Assembly (NCBI GenBank): GCA_947561585.1
Contig: CANNZV010004690.1
Coordinates: 1-64,000 of the forward strand
Length of the DNA: 64,000 nt
Origin: Caprella mutica
Taxonomy: Eukaryota; Arthropoda; Malacostraca; Amphipoda; Caprellidae
Reading direction: 5' to 3'
Shown piece by piece: positions 24,983-37,476 of the stretch. The notes beneath the pieces were generated by a model. It saw only the letters and a list, made by a program, of their open reading frames with translations. It ran no database searches and was not told the origin of the DNA. Position 1 is the first letter of the stretch, and every line of letters begins with the position of its first letter. A program made the position numbers and the translations under genes.

Positions 24983-26574
24983 CACAACGTGCCACACTTT
25001 TGTGCAGATCACAAATTTTGGGATAAAATGAGTAAAAATCAATGAAATAAAATGAAATTTGCAATTAATATGGAAACCCTCACTAGGAGGTTATGTATAA
25101 AATTTGAAGGTAATCCGTTGTTTATTAACCGAGTATGATCAATTTTTACATTATTTAACCGTGCTACGCTCTTGTGTTTGTTGTCCTTACATTTTTAAAT
25201 ATCGAAAATGAGTCGCCGCCCGTGTCTTTCTGACTCTGAAAAGAGTAAGATAGTATCCATGCTGGCTGAGGGACATGATGCAAAGTCTATTTCCACTGAA
25301 ATCGGTCGTGACCCACGTACAGTGAAGAAATTTATTGATGATCCCATGAGGAAGGTCACTCGTAAGCATAAGGGTAAATAGAAAGTAGCAACCAGGCGGA
25401 ACTTGTACAGGATCAAGAGGGAACTCAAGAGGAACTCCACTGCCACAAGTGGGGAAATTTTCAAGAGTGCAGGTATGGAGGAAGTCCCCAAAACCACTCG
25501 TTGCAGGATCTTGAGAAGTATGGCTTCTCATGTTTCACCCGTTATCAGACCTCCTTTGAAGGAGTCACACAAGAAAGCAAGAGTTTCTTGGGCTTAGAAG
25601 TATCTCAAGACAGACTTCCAGACTGTGCTCTTCACTGATGAGATGCGAGCGACTCTTGACGGCCCTGACGGTTGGGCAAAGTCATGGACTGCCCATGGCT
25701 CTTCTCGTCCTCAGAGGATTCGTCGTAAACAAGGAGGAAGAGGTGTTATGATGTGGGCTGGAATACTTGGAGACAGATTGGTGGGACCCTTCCGTGTACC
25801 AGAGGGCGTTAAAATCACGTCAGCTAATTATATTAGCTTTTTGAAGAACAATTTTGTTCCGTGGCTGAAGAGGCAACCAGCTGCACTCAAGAAAAAGATC
25901 ATTTTCATGCATGATAACGCCCCGTCCCATGCAGCTACAGTCACCCGCAGTTACCTGGAAACTCTTAAGTTCTCGGGTGATAAATTGATGGTCTGGCCCA
26001 GCCTCACACCGGATTTAAATCCAATTGAAAACCTCTGGTCCATATTAAAACAAAAGTTGTATGCGGGAGGACGTCAATTCACAAACAAGGAGGAGCTCTG
26101 GAGGGAAATTGAGAAAATCTGTGAGAAGATAACACCAGATACTATAAATAAGTTGACTAGCTCCATGGATAGACGTCTTTTGAGGGTCGTTGACAAGAGG
26201 GGAGGTTTTACTGGGTATTAATAATTAAAAGGCAGTTTTTGTTATAATTTCATTAATTTTGTATTTTCGAAGTAATTAAATTTGCACTCTTGTAGCTCCT
26301 GCATATAAATAACACTTTTTGAGTTAAATAAAATTGTTTTTGAACGTTATATAAGCACTTTTATCCTCCTGCACAAGAGCGTGGTACTCTGAAATTATAC
26401 CTTTTTAGGAAAAATCCTTGTCAATTCACCAATAAGTATCACAGGCATTTGAAATTTCTTGGCATGTTACATCTGTATTGGACAAGTGTCTACTGAAAAT
26501 ATCAATGGATTTGGATGAGTTATACTCATTTTACAGCAAAATGTGTGATCTGCACAAAAGTGTGGCACGTAGTG
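24983..26574 (+). mobile_element. IS630/Tc1/mariner-type transposon with IR/DR ends, 1592 bp
   Basis: The element is flanked by TA at 24981-24982 and 26575-26576. Each end carries two related sites. The outer sites read ACGTGCCACACTTTTGTGCA (near 24988) and its complement (near 26540-26570). The inner sites read CGTGCTACGCTCTTGTG (25158 on) and its complement GCACAAGAGCGTGGTAC (near 26372). Two transposase sites per end about 170-190 bp apart is the IR/DR layout known from some Tc1 elements. The interior encodes a single transposase frame (25208-26221) interrupted by two TAG codons. Both ends look complete, so this is a fairly young but disabled copy. A decayed relative lies at 57.4-58.4 kb. 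Confidence 0.92.
25208..26221 (+). pseudogene. Tc1-type transposase, DD37E spacing, two in-frame TAG stops
   Basis: This would encode the cut-and-paste transposase that binds the element's own ends and cuts at TA in the nucleus. One frame of 337 codons plus stop runs from ATG at 25208 to 26221, a normal length for the group. The N-terminus (LSDSEKSKIVSMLAEGHDAKSI) looks like a paired-type helix-turn-helix. The catalytic domain shows FTDEMRAT, MHDNAPSHAA and DLNPIENLW; I count 91 residues between the two Asp and 37 between the second Asp and Glu, hence DD37E. Stops are TAG at 25379 (codon 58) and TAG at 25595 (codon 130); there are no frameshifts. Both stops sit where Lys or Gln codons would be one base away. 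Start choice: first ATG in frame, between the inner end site and the helix-turn-helix. Transposase activity from this copy is unlikely without readthrough. Confidence 0.9.
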
Positions 26575-26576
26575 TA

Positions 26577-29485
26577 TCTGTATTTACCTCTTTTTTCACA
26601 TCAATGTATTCTCTGTTATTTAAGTAACATTCATCTGTTAATTTTGACCTCATAAGCGATATAAAAGAGCGCACCATTCTGTCATTTGCATTATCATCAG
26701 ATTACATTTCCAGGTCAGTGGTCTGCGAAATGAAGTACAACTTCATTATTTATGGAAAATGATGGCCAGTACTGCAATTTTGACGGGGAATTTTTGGCAG
26801 TTTTTAAATGCACTGAATCTGCATCCAATTAACAAGAGGGGATCTGTAAAATGAAATTGGGTTTCTGTAGCCATCGTAGTACAAATCCGATTAGCTGTTT
26901 AGTATTTTCTATTAAATTACAAGAGTAATTTTTTTCAGAATTGGTGAGAACTATTCTCGGTCATATATATCACTCGAGTTTAGATGAAGATAACGTATAT
27001 AATTTAATTGAATTAATGATAAAACTTGATTTTGGAAAAAAGGATGAATATTAAATGTATGAGGAATTGTTTATTTGAAAATAGTAAATGAATAATTTAA
27101 TATATGTATGAAACTATTTATTTTGAACAAGACCTTTCAATTATTTTAAATGTAGCATAAACTTTTACTTAACTAATAAAAGATTAATTTATCTTTCTGT
27201 TTTGTATCCATTAATTCATGCAAACTTAAGAGAAGGAAAAGAGAGATATTTAACCAATAGAAAGAGAGTGATATCCTCGTAAGAATTCCACAGATAGAAA
27301 AGTTTACCTTCAATTTGAAGACGAAGTTTTCCAGAACAATTAGGTTGGTTTGAAAAAAAAACTAATTGATAGAAAACTCATCATGTTCAAATTGAATTAT
27401 ATATTCTTTTAGACTCTATAGAGAATGGGTCATTTTAGTACGCATTGAAAAAAATATATTCAAAATATTCCATCCTAAATAATTTTGATATAAGAAAGTA
27501 TGGTCATCTAAATATCCCACCCTTGAAGATATATTTCATGTTAATTAGTTTGTCCTCGTTTTCCAATTGATGGTATTCAATAACGTTTAAAATTTTTTAC
27601 AGCAATGATATGTAATGAAAAAAGGTATCCAATGAATTGTATTTTAAATGCAATAGTAATGGCATCTTAAAAACTAATCTTTAACCTAGTTAGGTTGTTT
27701 CTGTTTTATTAAAAGTCTCCTCTATACTTTATACTGGTATTAACTATGAATTTCTAGTAAAACAAAATTATGAAGAAATGCTATAGAAATAAGACTTGAT
27801 AATTTATTTCAGTATGTATATTTTTTTAGAAATGACACAATGAATGTTGGAAATTACATAGCATGGTAGATTCAACCAATGCATAAAAAACTGTATATAT
27901 ATATATATGTATTAGTGGTAGCTACTAAATATGTTCATGAGGACCATGTATATCATATTAGTTCATTGTAGATCTACAAAAAGATACTTTTTTTGGGGTC
28001 CACATTGAATTACAATCATTATTTTCCAGCTCAGCAACATTATATCAACGGGGTACGAATTTATTACCTAAGTGATATTTTTATTCATATCATAAATAGG
28101 GAAACTGAAAAAAATATCTTAACGAGAAATTTGAGAAAAGCGAGAAAATATCTTCAGATTTTCCTTCAGTTTTCGGAGCACAATATCGAGTTTCAATATA
28201 AAAGCTTTGTAGTGTAGAATAATTTGGAGGATTCTCCGGGAAAATAAAGTAAATTTATTCTATTAATAGTTCTGTTTTACTCTGCAAAATAACAAAGCAT
28301 GGAAAGCAAGAGCATTGCTATGTTCATTTATATCAAATGAGACAGAATGGCCATCCCGAATCTTTGATAAAAATTACATAAATTGAATTACATAAGGTAT
28401 ATATATATATAGTATATAAGGATTCAATTACTAACTAAATATAGATATTTCATTAATTTCACATAGTATAGTCGATATAAAATAATACATAACTGATTAA
28501 AGCAATTAAATGAAATGTAGTCATTGGAGTTAAAATTAATTTGACAGTTTCATGGTGCTCCACCTTTTAAACTTTGTTAGCTTCCTTAATGCTGTTAAAG
28601 TTTCGATATTATTTGGTCGGTTTTAAAAGAATCTCAATACTTTTGAATTCTTTTTTTCTTTGGTTCATATTTAATTTGATTTATATTATATTTGTAAATG
28701 TTTGACATATTCTGATTCCTCAGAGAAATAAATCACAACTCTGACAATAATTGTAGCCACTTAATGTTCATGTCACCATCCAAATCTCCTTCACCATCAA
28801 AACCAGTTATCACATTTTTATTGTGTAACTATGTGTAATTACGTTGAAAAGTGAAAGCTATGGGGGAAAAACCAATTCGGTTTTAATTTTTTTTTTTTGA
28901 TTAGAACTTTACTTTGAAGCTTCACTTTGTTATTACAGTAGCAAATTAAGTTGATAGCATAGACTCTGATAAAAGTGGACTCGGTTACAACCCGGAGTAT
29001 TAAGATTTTACCTTTCTATAAGAAATCACTGCATACAAAAATATTGAACATTTACTTAATGCTTAGTTAAGGTTTATTTCGTCAATATGAAGGCCATTCA
29101 GAATAAATAGACAAAATCCTATTTTCAGACCATGTGTGTGGATTTTTTTCAACCGTGTCATGGAAGATCTGCCTCTTACGTAGTCGTACCACTAACGTAA
29201 TTGAAGGGTGGTACAGATCCAGCTATGCACAATACAACTCAATATCGTCACCCTACTACTTTTAATTAAGAGCAACACATTAGAGAGCAAGATTACGTTC
29301 AGATTAAATATAAACGAACAAATATTGAAAATCCAGATTGCACAAAAAAGTGAAGAAAGTTGTAACAGTTTTTTAATCTGCTCAATTGTTTCAGGCCCAA
29401 AATTTATTGTCTTTGGGCCTAATTGTAGGTGGGCTATTTTGTCTATATTAAACCAGGCTAGTAGGGAGGCATAGCCTCAACTTTT
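26577..29485. other. AT-rich stretch with AT microsatellites
   Basis: (TA)n runs lie near 27.89-27.91 kb and 28.40-28.43 kb. A short hairpin AGGCCCAAA...TTTGGGCCT lies at about 29393-29421. No gene is supported; frames of 74-88 codons here have no motif. Confidence 0.45.
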
Positions 29486-29708
29486 TATTAACTTTTTTTT
29501 CAATGATGTATGTTCTTCTATTTTTGTCTTTCTAAACTTTAATTTCCTATATTTTTTTCTTTCTTTACTATATTCTTCTATACTTTATATACATTTTTCT
29601 TTCTATGTTATATGTTCTTCTATTTTTGTTTTTCTATATTTTCTCTTTCGATTTTATGTATTTCGATACTCTTTCTTTCGATACTTTGTCTTTTGATACT
29701 TTGTCCGC
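29486..29708 (+). repeat. T-rich low-complexity tract ending in 15-bp TTTCGATACTTTGTC repeats
   Basis: The tract consists of TTCTTTCTATNTTATATGTTC-like units followed by three to four copies of TT(T/C)(C/T)GATACT(T/C)T(G/T)TC between about 29645 and 29705. It ends about 30 bp before a MITE. No inverse arm was found, so it is not called a foldback. Confidence 0.6.
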
Positions 29709-29740
29709 TCAGAATAAATGGTGAGTCACCTATATATGTA

Positions 29741-29921
29741 TTTTGTCCACGGAAAATGTATCCACTACCATTGAATATAAGTAATATGTATAATTTATCA
29801 ATTTATCCACATAATTATGGTACCAATGAATTGTACAATGTACATATCACTGAAAAGTGATGAACAAAGTAAAAATCATGCAGATTTAATGGCAGTGGAT
29901 ATATTTTTCATGGACACATTG
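29741..29921. mobile_element. Short MITE, diverged copy of the family at 52349
   Basis: The left end TTGTCCACGGAAAATGTATC and the right end GGCAGTGGATATATTTTTCA (then TGGACACATTG) are imperfect inverted repeats. They match the 52.35-kb element, whose ends read CAGTGTGTCCGCAAAAAATG. A TA precedes the left end; the right flank has lost it. The interior is AT-rich and non-coding. Confidence 0.65.
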
Positions 29922-32522
29922 TTAACATGAACCCCTTCTTCTATCCTCGGAAATTTATTTTAAACTATTTGAAATCGGACGAAGTCAATGTTAATTGAAA
30001 TACAGTGTTGTTCACTAATCGAAATATACTCTTCTCTTGTCTAATCGAATTGTTCTCTAATTAAAATAATCCAATTAAAACTACATAAGTTATGGAGTGA
30101 GATACGAAAGACTGGCTGTAATCCATCTTCTCTCTTTCGTTTGTACTAACACTAATGAAGCTAATTTGAGATGGAAGTAAATTTAAGTACTCTAATCACA
30201 CAGAGAAAATATAATAAAATGTAACTAATGAAGTGTATGTTATTTGTAGAATGATATATCATTCATTTTTTTAGAACTGGAATAAAGTAAATTAATGATC
30301 ATTCATTTAAATTTCATAAATAAATAAAAAGTTGATACCTAGAGTGAAATGTATCTAAGAAACTTGATAGTTTATATGCAGTGGTATTATTTTGAATTAT
30401 TAGTCATTTACTATGATAAAAAAAGAAAATGTGGGTGAAAATTAAAATATCATGTGGAATTTCTACATATAAATTCTTGTATCCGGTTACAGATTTTTTT
30501 TAAGTGAGCATATATCACATGAGCAATAATTCAAGGGGTTTAAAGCTACCCTCGTGTTTTCAAAACAAACTATGATTCACCCCCCCCCCCCCCTAACGTT
30601 AAATCACTTAATCAAACAAGCGTGTTGTCTTACGAGCAGCTCGCCGCGTGATATTTTAGGGCGAGGGAGTTTATTAATCTGAGACGTGCCTTTTCTCCTT
30701 ACTGAAGGGATGAATACTACTTATTTGAAATTTCTAAACATGGATTGAAGAATTCAATCGTAATTGTATTAATGTCAATGGAGCTATTATTACAAGTCCT
30801 TATTGTATCTATATTTGAAGCACGTACTCAAATGTTCTGTCTCATTTGATAGCAAATATTTTTTTATATTTTGAAATACACATTTAGTAAGAGTCTTAAT
30901 GAACATTACGATAATATGTATTGATAATATAATAACAATATAATAGTACGTGGCTTTATTTTGCGTCCCGGGTGAATAATTAATAGAAAGTGTTTATAAT
31001 TTGAGATGCAGAATATGATAAGCTAAATAAGGATGACGAAACCACTGAACTTAATAACACGAAATCATTCCTCTTTGTTATACTAGCGCTGGACTAATTA
31101 ATATTAATATGCAGAGAGTGCCACTTCCTGTAAATTAACTGTTTATACCAGATGCATAAATTATAAACTAATTAATTTTTATTTGGTTGCAGACATTATA
31201 ACGAGAAATTCTAGAGTACTGAAATCTGCTACCAGCATATAATATCTTCAAAATAAGAAATTGAAAATTATTTTAACCAAAACGATCAGAATATGATATT
31301 ATACTTAATCGAAATTCTTTGTGATAGAAGAATTATTAATCCTTAGTGATAGAACATTTAAAGGGAAAATGGATAAAGAACCTTTTGTCTTATCATATTT
31401 TAAGTTACTCAAAAATCAAATGTAAAATTTCAAATTTTGTAGTAAATCAGTTGATGGTATAAATTTTGATGATACAGAATTAAAATTAATTGTATTATAG
31501 AGTATGACTTTATATACTCGTAATCCCACATGATACTTCTGCAGGAATATTATATATGTAGCTACGAACATGGAACATATTTAATATTGCTCTAATATAA
31601 AAAATGTCGAATAATTTATTTTTATAGTATATGGAAAAGTAAAACATAAAGCAATTCTCTCTAAAGTCCTTTATGAAGTTAACTCCAATGAAAATAGGTT
31701 CGAATGTTTATCCAAGAAATATATGACCAATAATTCCATAAGATTGAATATAATAAAAAAACATTTAGAAAGTCCGTGCATATATTAACGTTATCGATGC
31801 TGGTTACAACATTTGAAATTTTACTATTTATTTTAAGATCAGATTCAACAAATCATATTCAAAATATATGATTCAAATTGAAAAAATTAAATATGTCAGA
31901 ATTGTTATTAAACGTCATTCACAGGAGAATTTTACCGTAATATATTTACATTTATTATAGTAGTATCTCTCATCAAATTGATGTAAAGATAGTTCTTGGT
32001 AAAATGACTGTCAATAAATATATGTCTGTCAGCTGACAAAATTCTCTTCGGGAGAGATCAGCTGTGGGGTTTTGTTAATTTTCCGCAATTTGCATAGAAA
32101 TTGCTTCAATGTCTTTTCATCTGAATTGGCAATTTGTTTTATTCTGGGACTGAAAATGAAACTGTATTTTTTCTTAATCTTCATAAGATTTCCATTTTCA
32201 TATCGTGCCATAAAACATAGCAACGCAAAGAGATAAATTATTTAAATCGTGTTTGGACCCTATATATTTAACCAATTTTCAGTACAATGAAAGTACATGT
32301 TTTCCATTGTAATCTATTTTCAAACAATCTAGGATCTCTCTTACAAAATGTACCTAGTTTAAGGGGAGATTTATACCCACATTATAAAACGGAATTAAAA
32401 GATGGTACATTTCAAATAAGGAAAACAATTATATATATGTTTATATATATTATGTAAAGTGACTGATTTTACGTATATCGTAATTCGATGATATTATAAA
32501 ACGAATAACTAATTTAACAGTT
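29922..32522. other. AT-rich stretch; 14-bp poly-C run
   Basis: A run of 14 C lies at 30580-30593, followed by a GC-richer patch to about 30.69 kb (GAGCAGCTCGCCGCGTG). No coding frame or paired ends were seen. A 64-codon Lys-rich minus frame at 32.03-32.22 kb has no recognisable motif. Confidence 0.45.
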
Positions 32523-32758
32523 TGTTATAACTTTAATTAGAACAGTAGGTTTAACTTTAGATGGTTCTTAGATAATCTAGTTATACTTGCACTTTATACT
32601 TCAGTAATTTATAAGAGTTAAGAAGCCGTAAACTTCGGATATTTAAAGAGTGGATAAGAGACACAACGTTACTCGAGAGCTGCTGAATACAGACTGAACT
32701 GAACAGTAAGGAACACACATAACATATCATGAACGTTAGGAATACTTAGGTTACAACG
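32523..32758 (-). repeat. 3' LTR of the Ty3 element
   Basis: A direct repeat of 37477-37712. The purine-rich tract AAAGGAGAGGAAA (minus strand, about 32759-32775) lies immediately upstream and would prime plus-strand synthesis. The last base pair at the internal edge differs from the other LTR. Confidence 0.9.
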
Positions 32759-32812
32759 TTTCCTCTCCTTTAGATAGAAATACTCAAATAATAAAAATAA
32801 AAATTACATTAA

Positions 32813-35800
32813 TTATATTCCATAACGAATAATAGGTTTCCTAGAACGAGTAGACAAACGTCTTTCAGGAGGTTCTGGGGAACCTAAACATAGAGCAGGT
32901 ACAGAAGATTGTATTGTTGGATTTACTTGATTGGGAATATTTCTATTGAATCTGGTATTACTATCAAAGTTATTTTCTTGATTAGATTGTACGTGTAATA
33001 TTTGGTTTGAATGACGTTTCCAAATTATATTTAAATCAGTAATGTGGACATGATATATATTGATTCCAATCTTCTGCACAACTGATCCTTGATACCATTT
33101 AGGGCCTTCTCTAAGATTTAAAGCTAATACATTTTGTCCAACTTCAAATTGCTTAAATTGAGTTCCGAAAGAAGATGAATTGCTGACATGAAATTTAGGA
33201 TTTATTCTATCTTTTTTAGTTACAAATTTGCGATTATTTAGAGCTACAGATGGAGCAATTTGAGTGATGCTATGGGGAACAGATCTATATTGTAATAAAA
33301 CTTTGCAGAGTCTAGTTCTGAAGGAACCATTATTTTTCATCTTTTTCATCATGTCTTTTAGAACTCTTACTTCCCTCTCAGCTTGACCATTGGTAGCTGG
33401 AGAGTAAGGTGGCGGTGTGATGTGCTAAATTCCGTTATTGATAAGAAATTAATTAAATTCAGCTGCGGTGAAGCAGGAAGCATTATCAGAGTCTAGCACA
33501 TCACACAGACCATTACGACTGAAAATAGATCTCAGCGCGTCAATTGTCCCGTTCACATTGGTTGATTTTACTATTTTGCATTCAATATATTTAGTTAAGG
33601 CATCTATGGCTATGAGGCAAGTGTTATTTTCCAGAAAGAAGTGATCAATGTGGACTCGAGACCACGGACGTGCAGGGAGCGGTCATTGAATATTGTTATT
33701 TTGTGGTGGCTTAGAACGACATGATTGACACTCTGAACAGGATTTAACTAAATTCTCAATTTCGTTATCGATTCTGGGGAACCAAATTAGTGATCTGGCA
33801 AGTGACTTCATTGCAGAAATGCCAGGGTGTCCTTCATGAAGCTGTTTCAAGACTAAATTTCTCAAATTTAAAGGGATCAATACTCTATTACCTTGAAGAA
33901 TACAACCTTTCATTATTGTTAAATTTTCAAAAACATTCTTAAATTTAGACAAGTTAGAATTAGTTAGACGGGAGGGAAACCCATACTTGATGTATTGCTT
34001 TAGCTCACGTAAGTCTTTATCTTGGTCAGTTTGATTTTTAATATCATCATAAGTTATCAGGGAATCATCAACTGAGCTCAAAGCAAACACAAGTTCATAT
34101 GGGTCTACCTCTTTGACAGTTTCAGAAAGTGGCAATCTACTCAAACAATCAGAATGGACATTGTCCTTTCCTTTTGTGTAACGCAAAATGTAATCAAATT
34201 GTGACAATTTCAGAGACAATCTTTGAATTCTAGCAGAACAAATAGAAGGAACAGGATCATTATGAGCAAAGAGTTTTCTAAGGGGTTGATGATCATTATG
34301 GATTATGAAATTAGTACCTAACAGAAATTTCTTAAATTTTTCACAACCGAAAACTACACTCAAAGCTTCCCTCTGAATGTTTGAATAGGAGCGTTCAGCA
34401 ACATTGAGTGAGCGTGAGGCAAATTGCACTGGGTACCATATGGTTGATTTACGTTAGATCTTTGCATTAAGACTGCAGCTACTCCGTAACCAGAACTGTC
34501 AGTTTCAAGAAGTGTTTCTAATTTAGGGTCGTACAATTTCAAAACAGTATTGTTGATGAAGAGTTCTTTACTAAGTTCAAAAGCTTTTTGTTGTCCCCAG
34601 TGAAATTTGACGTCTTTCCTTAATAATTTATACAGGGGTGACAATTCATCAGAAAATTTCGGAATGAATCTGCTGTAAAAATTGCAAAGTCCCAAATAAG
34701 ATTGTACCTGCTTAAGGTCTTTAGGAGATGGTGCTTGTGCGATTGCACGAATTTTTTCAGGATCACTATGCACACCTTCTTCATTAAAGATGTGTCCAAG
34801 ATACTGAACTTTATCAGTTAGAAAGGCACATTTATCAACGTTTAATTTAATTCCAGCATTCTTTAAGATCGAAAGAATCTGATGCAATGTCTTATTATGA
34901 GCAGAAACATTAGGAGATACAGAGTAGCACAAGAATGTCATCCTGATATACTACAATATTGTCAACATCATAAAGTAATTTAGACATATAAGATTGAAAA
35001 ATGCCTGGGCTTGATTTTAAACCAAATGGTAAGGTATTGTACCTAAATAAACCTTCAGAGGTATTAATTGTAGTGAAGACCTTAGATTCTTCATCTAAAG
35101 GCAATTGCAAAAAGGCATTTGCTAAGTCAATGGTACTGAAAACAGTTGCTTTACCTACTTGGGAAATTACCTCATCAACTGTTGGTAAAGGGCATTTAAT
35201 TACATTTAATGATTCATTAATAAAGACAGAATAATCTCCGCAAATTCTAATTTTACCATTTTGTTTCATTACATTTACTGTTGGACTGGCCCATTCACTA
35301 GTAAATACTTTAGTTAAAGTACCATCATCAACTAACCTGTCTAATTCTCTTTAAACATTTTCTTTCATCCTAATTGGTACTGCTCTAGCTTTAAAGAATT
35401 TAGGTAGTGTTCCAGGCAAAACATTTAAATGTACATCTCCCTTAACAATTGGTTTAAAATCACGTGAGAGATAGTCTGAGAAATGTGTAAGCACGTTAGT
35501 TTTACCTAAAATTTTATTAGCCGTTTTATTTTCGGGCAAAAGAAAATTAATGTTAAGTTTAGAGCATAAATCTCTACCAAATAAATTGATATTATTTGAA
35601 GAAACTATAAAGAAATTATTCTTAAACTGTTCATTATTATAAGTAATATCAAGCGTTGCTTGTCCAATTACATCAATAGGTTTTCCACTGTAAGCAAGTA
35701 AGCGAGTATTAGTAGGGGTAATGTGTGCGTTCACTTTAATTGCATCGCAGTGACGCAAAGTGGACACGTGACTTCCAGAATCTAATTCAAAGCAAAAAGT

Positions 35801-35830
35801 ATTATAATTAATTTTACATTTAACAAGAAA
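32813..35830 (-). pseudogene. pol: pol of the Ty3 element: protease, reverse transcriptase, RNase H, integrase
   Basis: Protease: the active site LDSGSHVSTL reads at about 35790-35760, with LFGRDLCSKL further on. Reverse transcriptase (35.27-34.4 kb): FSTIDLANAFLQLPL, LPFGLKSSPGIFQ and the catalytic VVYQDDIL. RNase H: TDSSGYGVAAVL and later HNDHQPLRKLF. Integrase: the HHCC zinc domain (LHEGHPGIS...CSECQSC), then HIDHFF, DSDNASC and TNGQAERE, which I count as DD35E. The C-terminus ends at 32813 with a basic Arg/Ser-rich tail. Damage: TAA at 35351 between protease and RT; compensating frame shifts near 34.93 and 34.4 kb, so the middle of RT/RNase H lies in another frame; a stop at 33683; and two more stops within the integrase core near 33.45 and 33.42 kb. 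Pol lies in a different frame from gag. Confidence 0.92.
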
Positions 35831-35952
35831 AGGTTCATTATTTATTGGTGATACAGTGGAATTTATCCTAAAAAAGAATCATCATTTACGTGGAAATTAT
35901 TATCATTATGGTGAGAGCAATGACAATAGTTAGAATTTCCATGTACACGGCT

Positions 35953-36852
35953 CTAGTGGTTGATCTGGGTTTTTCCACTGTGTACGTAGTTTGCAGAGAA
36001 GTGACGCTGCCCCTCCCCTTCACAGCTTGTTCCGGGTTGGCGTGTACGTGTCTCTGCGCTGTTGCTAGGTGCCTCCTCGTGTACGTAATTTGCAGTCACT
36101 GGCTTAGACTTACAAGACTTTCCAAGATGTCCTTTCTTTTGACACTTGTTACAAGTCAAATTAATTGCAAAGCAGTGTTTTGCAAGATGCTTAGCTTTAG
36201 CACCACATCTGATGCATACGTATGTAGAACTGATGTTACTGCTAGGCTGTTTATTACGATGATGTATAATTTAATTACAGCAGTAAGTCGCTACTTTAGT
36301 GTCTAGCTTGATGTCTTGAGCATCTCTAGCTATTTGTTCCACTAATTAAGCGTGTTCAACACACTCGTTGAAACTTTTTCTATCACACTTTTGTAACACT
36401 GCACTTAGTACTGTAGAAGATCGTAAACCGTTAATAAATACGTCCTTGATCAGACGGTCACGGCAACACTCACTGTAATTACATGTTGATGCAAGATCAT
36501 TTAAAACTCTGGAGAATGTTTCAATGGATTCATCAGGGAGTTGCTTACGATTTAGGAATTTTACTGCAGATCCGACCGTAGACTTTTTAACTTCGTATTG
36601 AGAGACTAACTTCTCTTCAAGGTCACTGTAGTCAGCTTCAGACAAAAGTGTAGGTTTAATTCTTCTCTGTAGGTCTGTGACAACTGACATTGGTAGAGCT
36701 TTAATGAGCACTGTGGCTTTCTTCTTTTCATTGTTGCCTGCTTTAACAAGCAATTCTGAGCACTGCACTTTAAAGCGCTCAAGGAATTCTGTGACTGTTT
36801 CTAACTCACAGTCAAAAGGTGCACGCACAGCTGCAACTGAGGTGGTAGCCAT
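35953..36852 (-). pseudogene. gag: gag of the Ty3 element, with zinc knuckles
   Basis: Gag would form the particle that packages element RNA. The frame begins ATG at 36852 (MATTSVAAVRAPF), only 20 bp downstream of the nested foldback insertion. Residues ~14-165 look like a retrotransposon capsid (FLERFKVQCSELL; later LPDESIETFSRVLNDLA). The frame then meets TAA at 36346 and another TAA about 24 codons on. The same frame resumes with two Cys/His knuckles: CIRCGAKAKHLAKHC and the canonical CX2CX4HX4C motif CNKCQKKGHLGKSC near 36155-36115. It stops finally at 35953. So gag is one frame with two internal stops. The plus-strand open frame over this region is a shadow. Confidence 0.88.
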
Positions 36853-36871
36853 CTTGTGTCGTGTACGTTAT

Positions 36872-37417
36872 GGGTGTAGGTCATAAGCCCCCCCGGTCAA
36901 GAGCCCCCCCGGTCATAAGCCCCCCCCGGTCAAGAGCCCCCCCGGTCATGAGCCCCCCTAGGTCATAAGCCCCCCCGGTCAAGAGCCCCCCCGGTCATGA
37001 GCCCCCCGGTCATGAGCCCCCCGGTCACGAGCCCCCCTGTTTTTAAATCCTTATTTACCTATATTATTTAATCCTTATTGACACTTTTGTAGTTCANNNN
37101 NNNNNNNNNNNNNNNNNNNNNNNNNNNNNNNNNNNNNNNNNNNNNNNNNNNNNNNNNNNNNNNNNNNNNNNNNNNNNNNNNGTGTGCAGTACAACAATCT
37201 AGCGGATACAACAAACTACATTAGCAACCCTCAGTTATTTCTATCTAAGTAGTTCTTCATTTGTTTAACTAGGTAAATAAGGATTAAAAAACATGGAGGG
37301 GGGGCTCGTGACCGGGGGGGCTTATGGCCTAGGGGGGCTCATGACCGGGGGGGCTCGTGACCGGGGGGGCTCATGACCGGGGGGGCTCTTGACCGGGGGG
37401 GCTCTTGACCGTACCCC
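36872..37417. mobile_element. Foldback element 4 (GGTCATGAGCCCCCC arms) inserted in the Ty3 leader, 9-bp target duplication
   Basis: Identical GTACGTTAT occurs at 36863-36871 and 37418-37426. The left end GGGTGTAGGTCATAAGCCCC and the right end, reading inward GGGTACGGTCAAGAGCCCC, are inverted repeats. Each arm is a G/C-homopolymer-rich array of GGTCA(T/A)(G/A)AGCCCCCC units, about nine on the left (to 37041) and seven on the right (from 37296). An 85-base run of N (37097-37181) lies in the loop, so true length is uncertain. It sits between the LTR and the gag start, where it would disturb the leader RNA. Confidence 0.9.
37097..37181. other. Assembly gap (85 N) inside foldback element 4
   Basis: The gap falls in the loop between two long complementary C-rich and G-rich arms. 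Hairpin structure and homopolymer runs are a likely reason for failure to read through, so the gap size may be only an estimate. Confidence 0.95.
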
Positions 37418-37476
37418 GTACGTTATCTGGAGATGCGGCAAACAATGCGGGCTTTATTTTCTCGTCGCCAATTATA

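Noticed and set aside
25187..25531. Minus-strand frames of 100-114 codons over the transposase
   Set aside because: Antisense shadows of the Tc1-type transposase coding frame.
32029..32223. 64-codon Lys-rich minus-strand frame
   Set aside because: No motif and no acceptor or donor context strong enough to call an exon.
35890..36306. 138-codon plus-strand open frame
   Set aside because: Shadow of the minus-strand gag zinc-knuckle region of the Ty3 element.
36872..37417. C-rich arms as a telomere-like or G-quadruplex satellite
   Set aside because: The 9-bp duplication, inverted ends and opposite orientation of the arms fit a foldback insertion better than a satellite.
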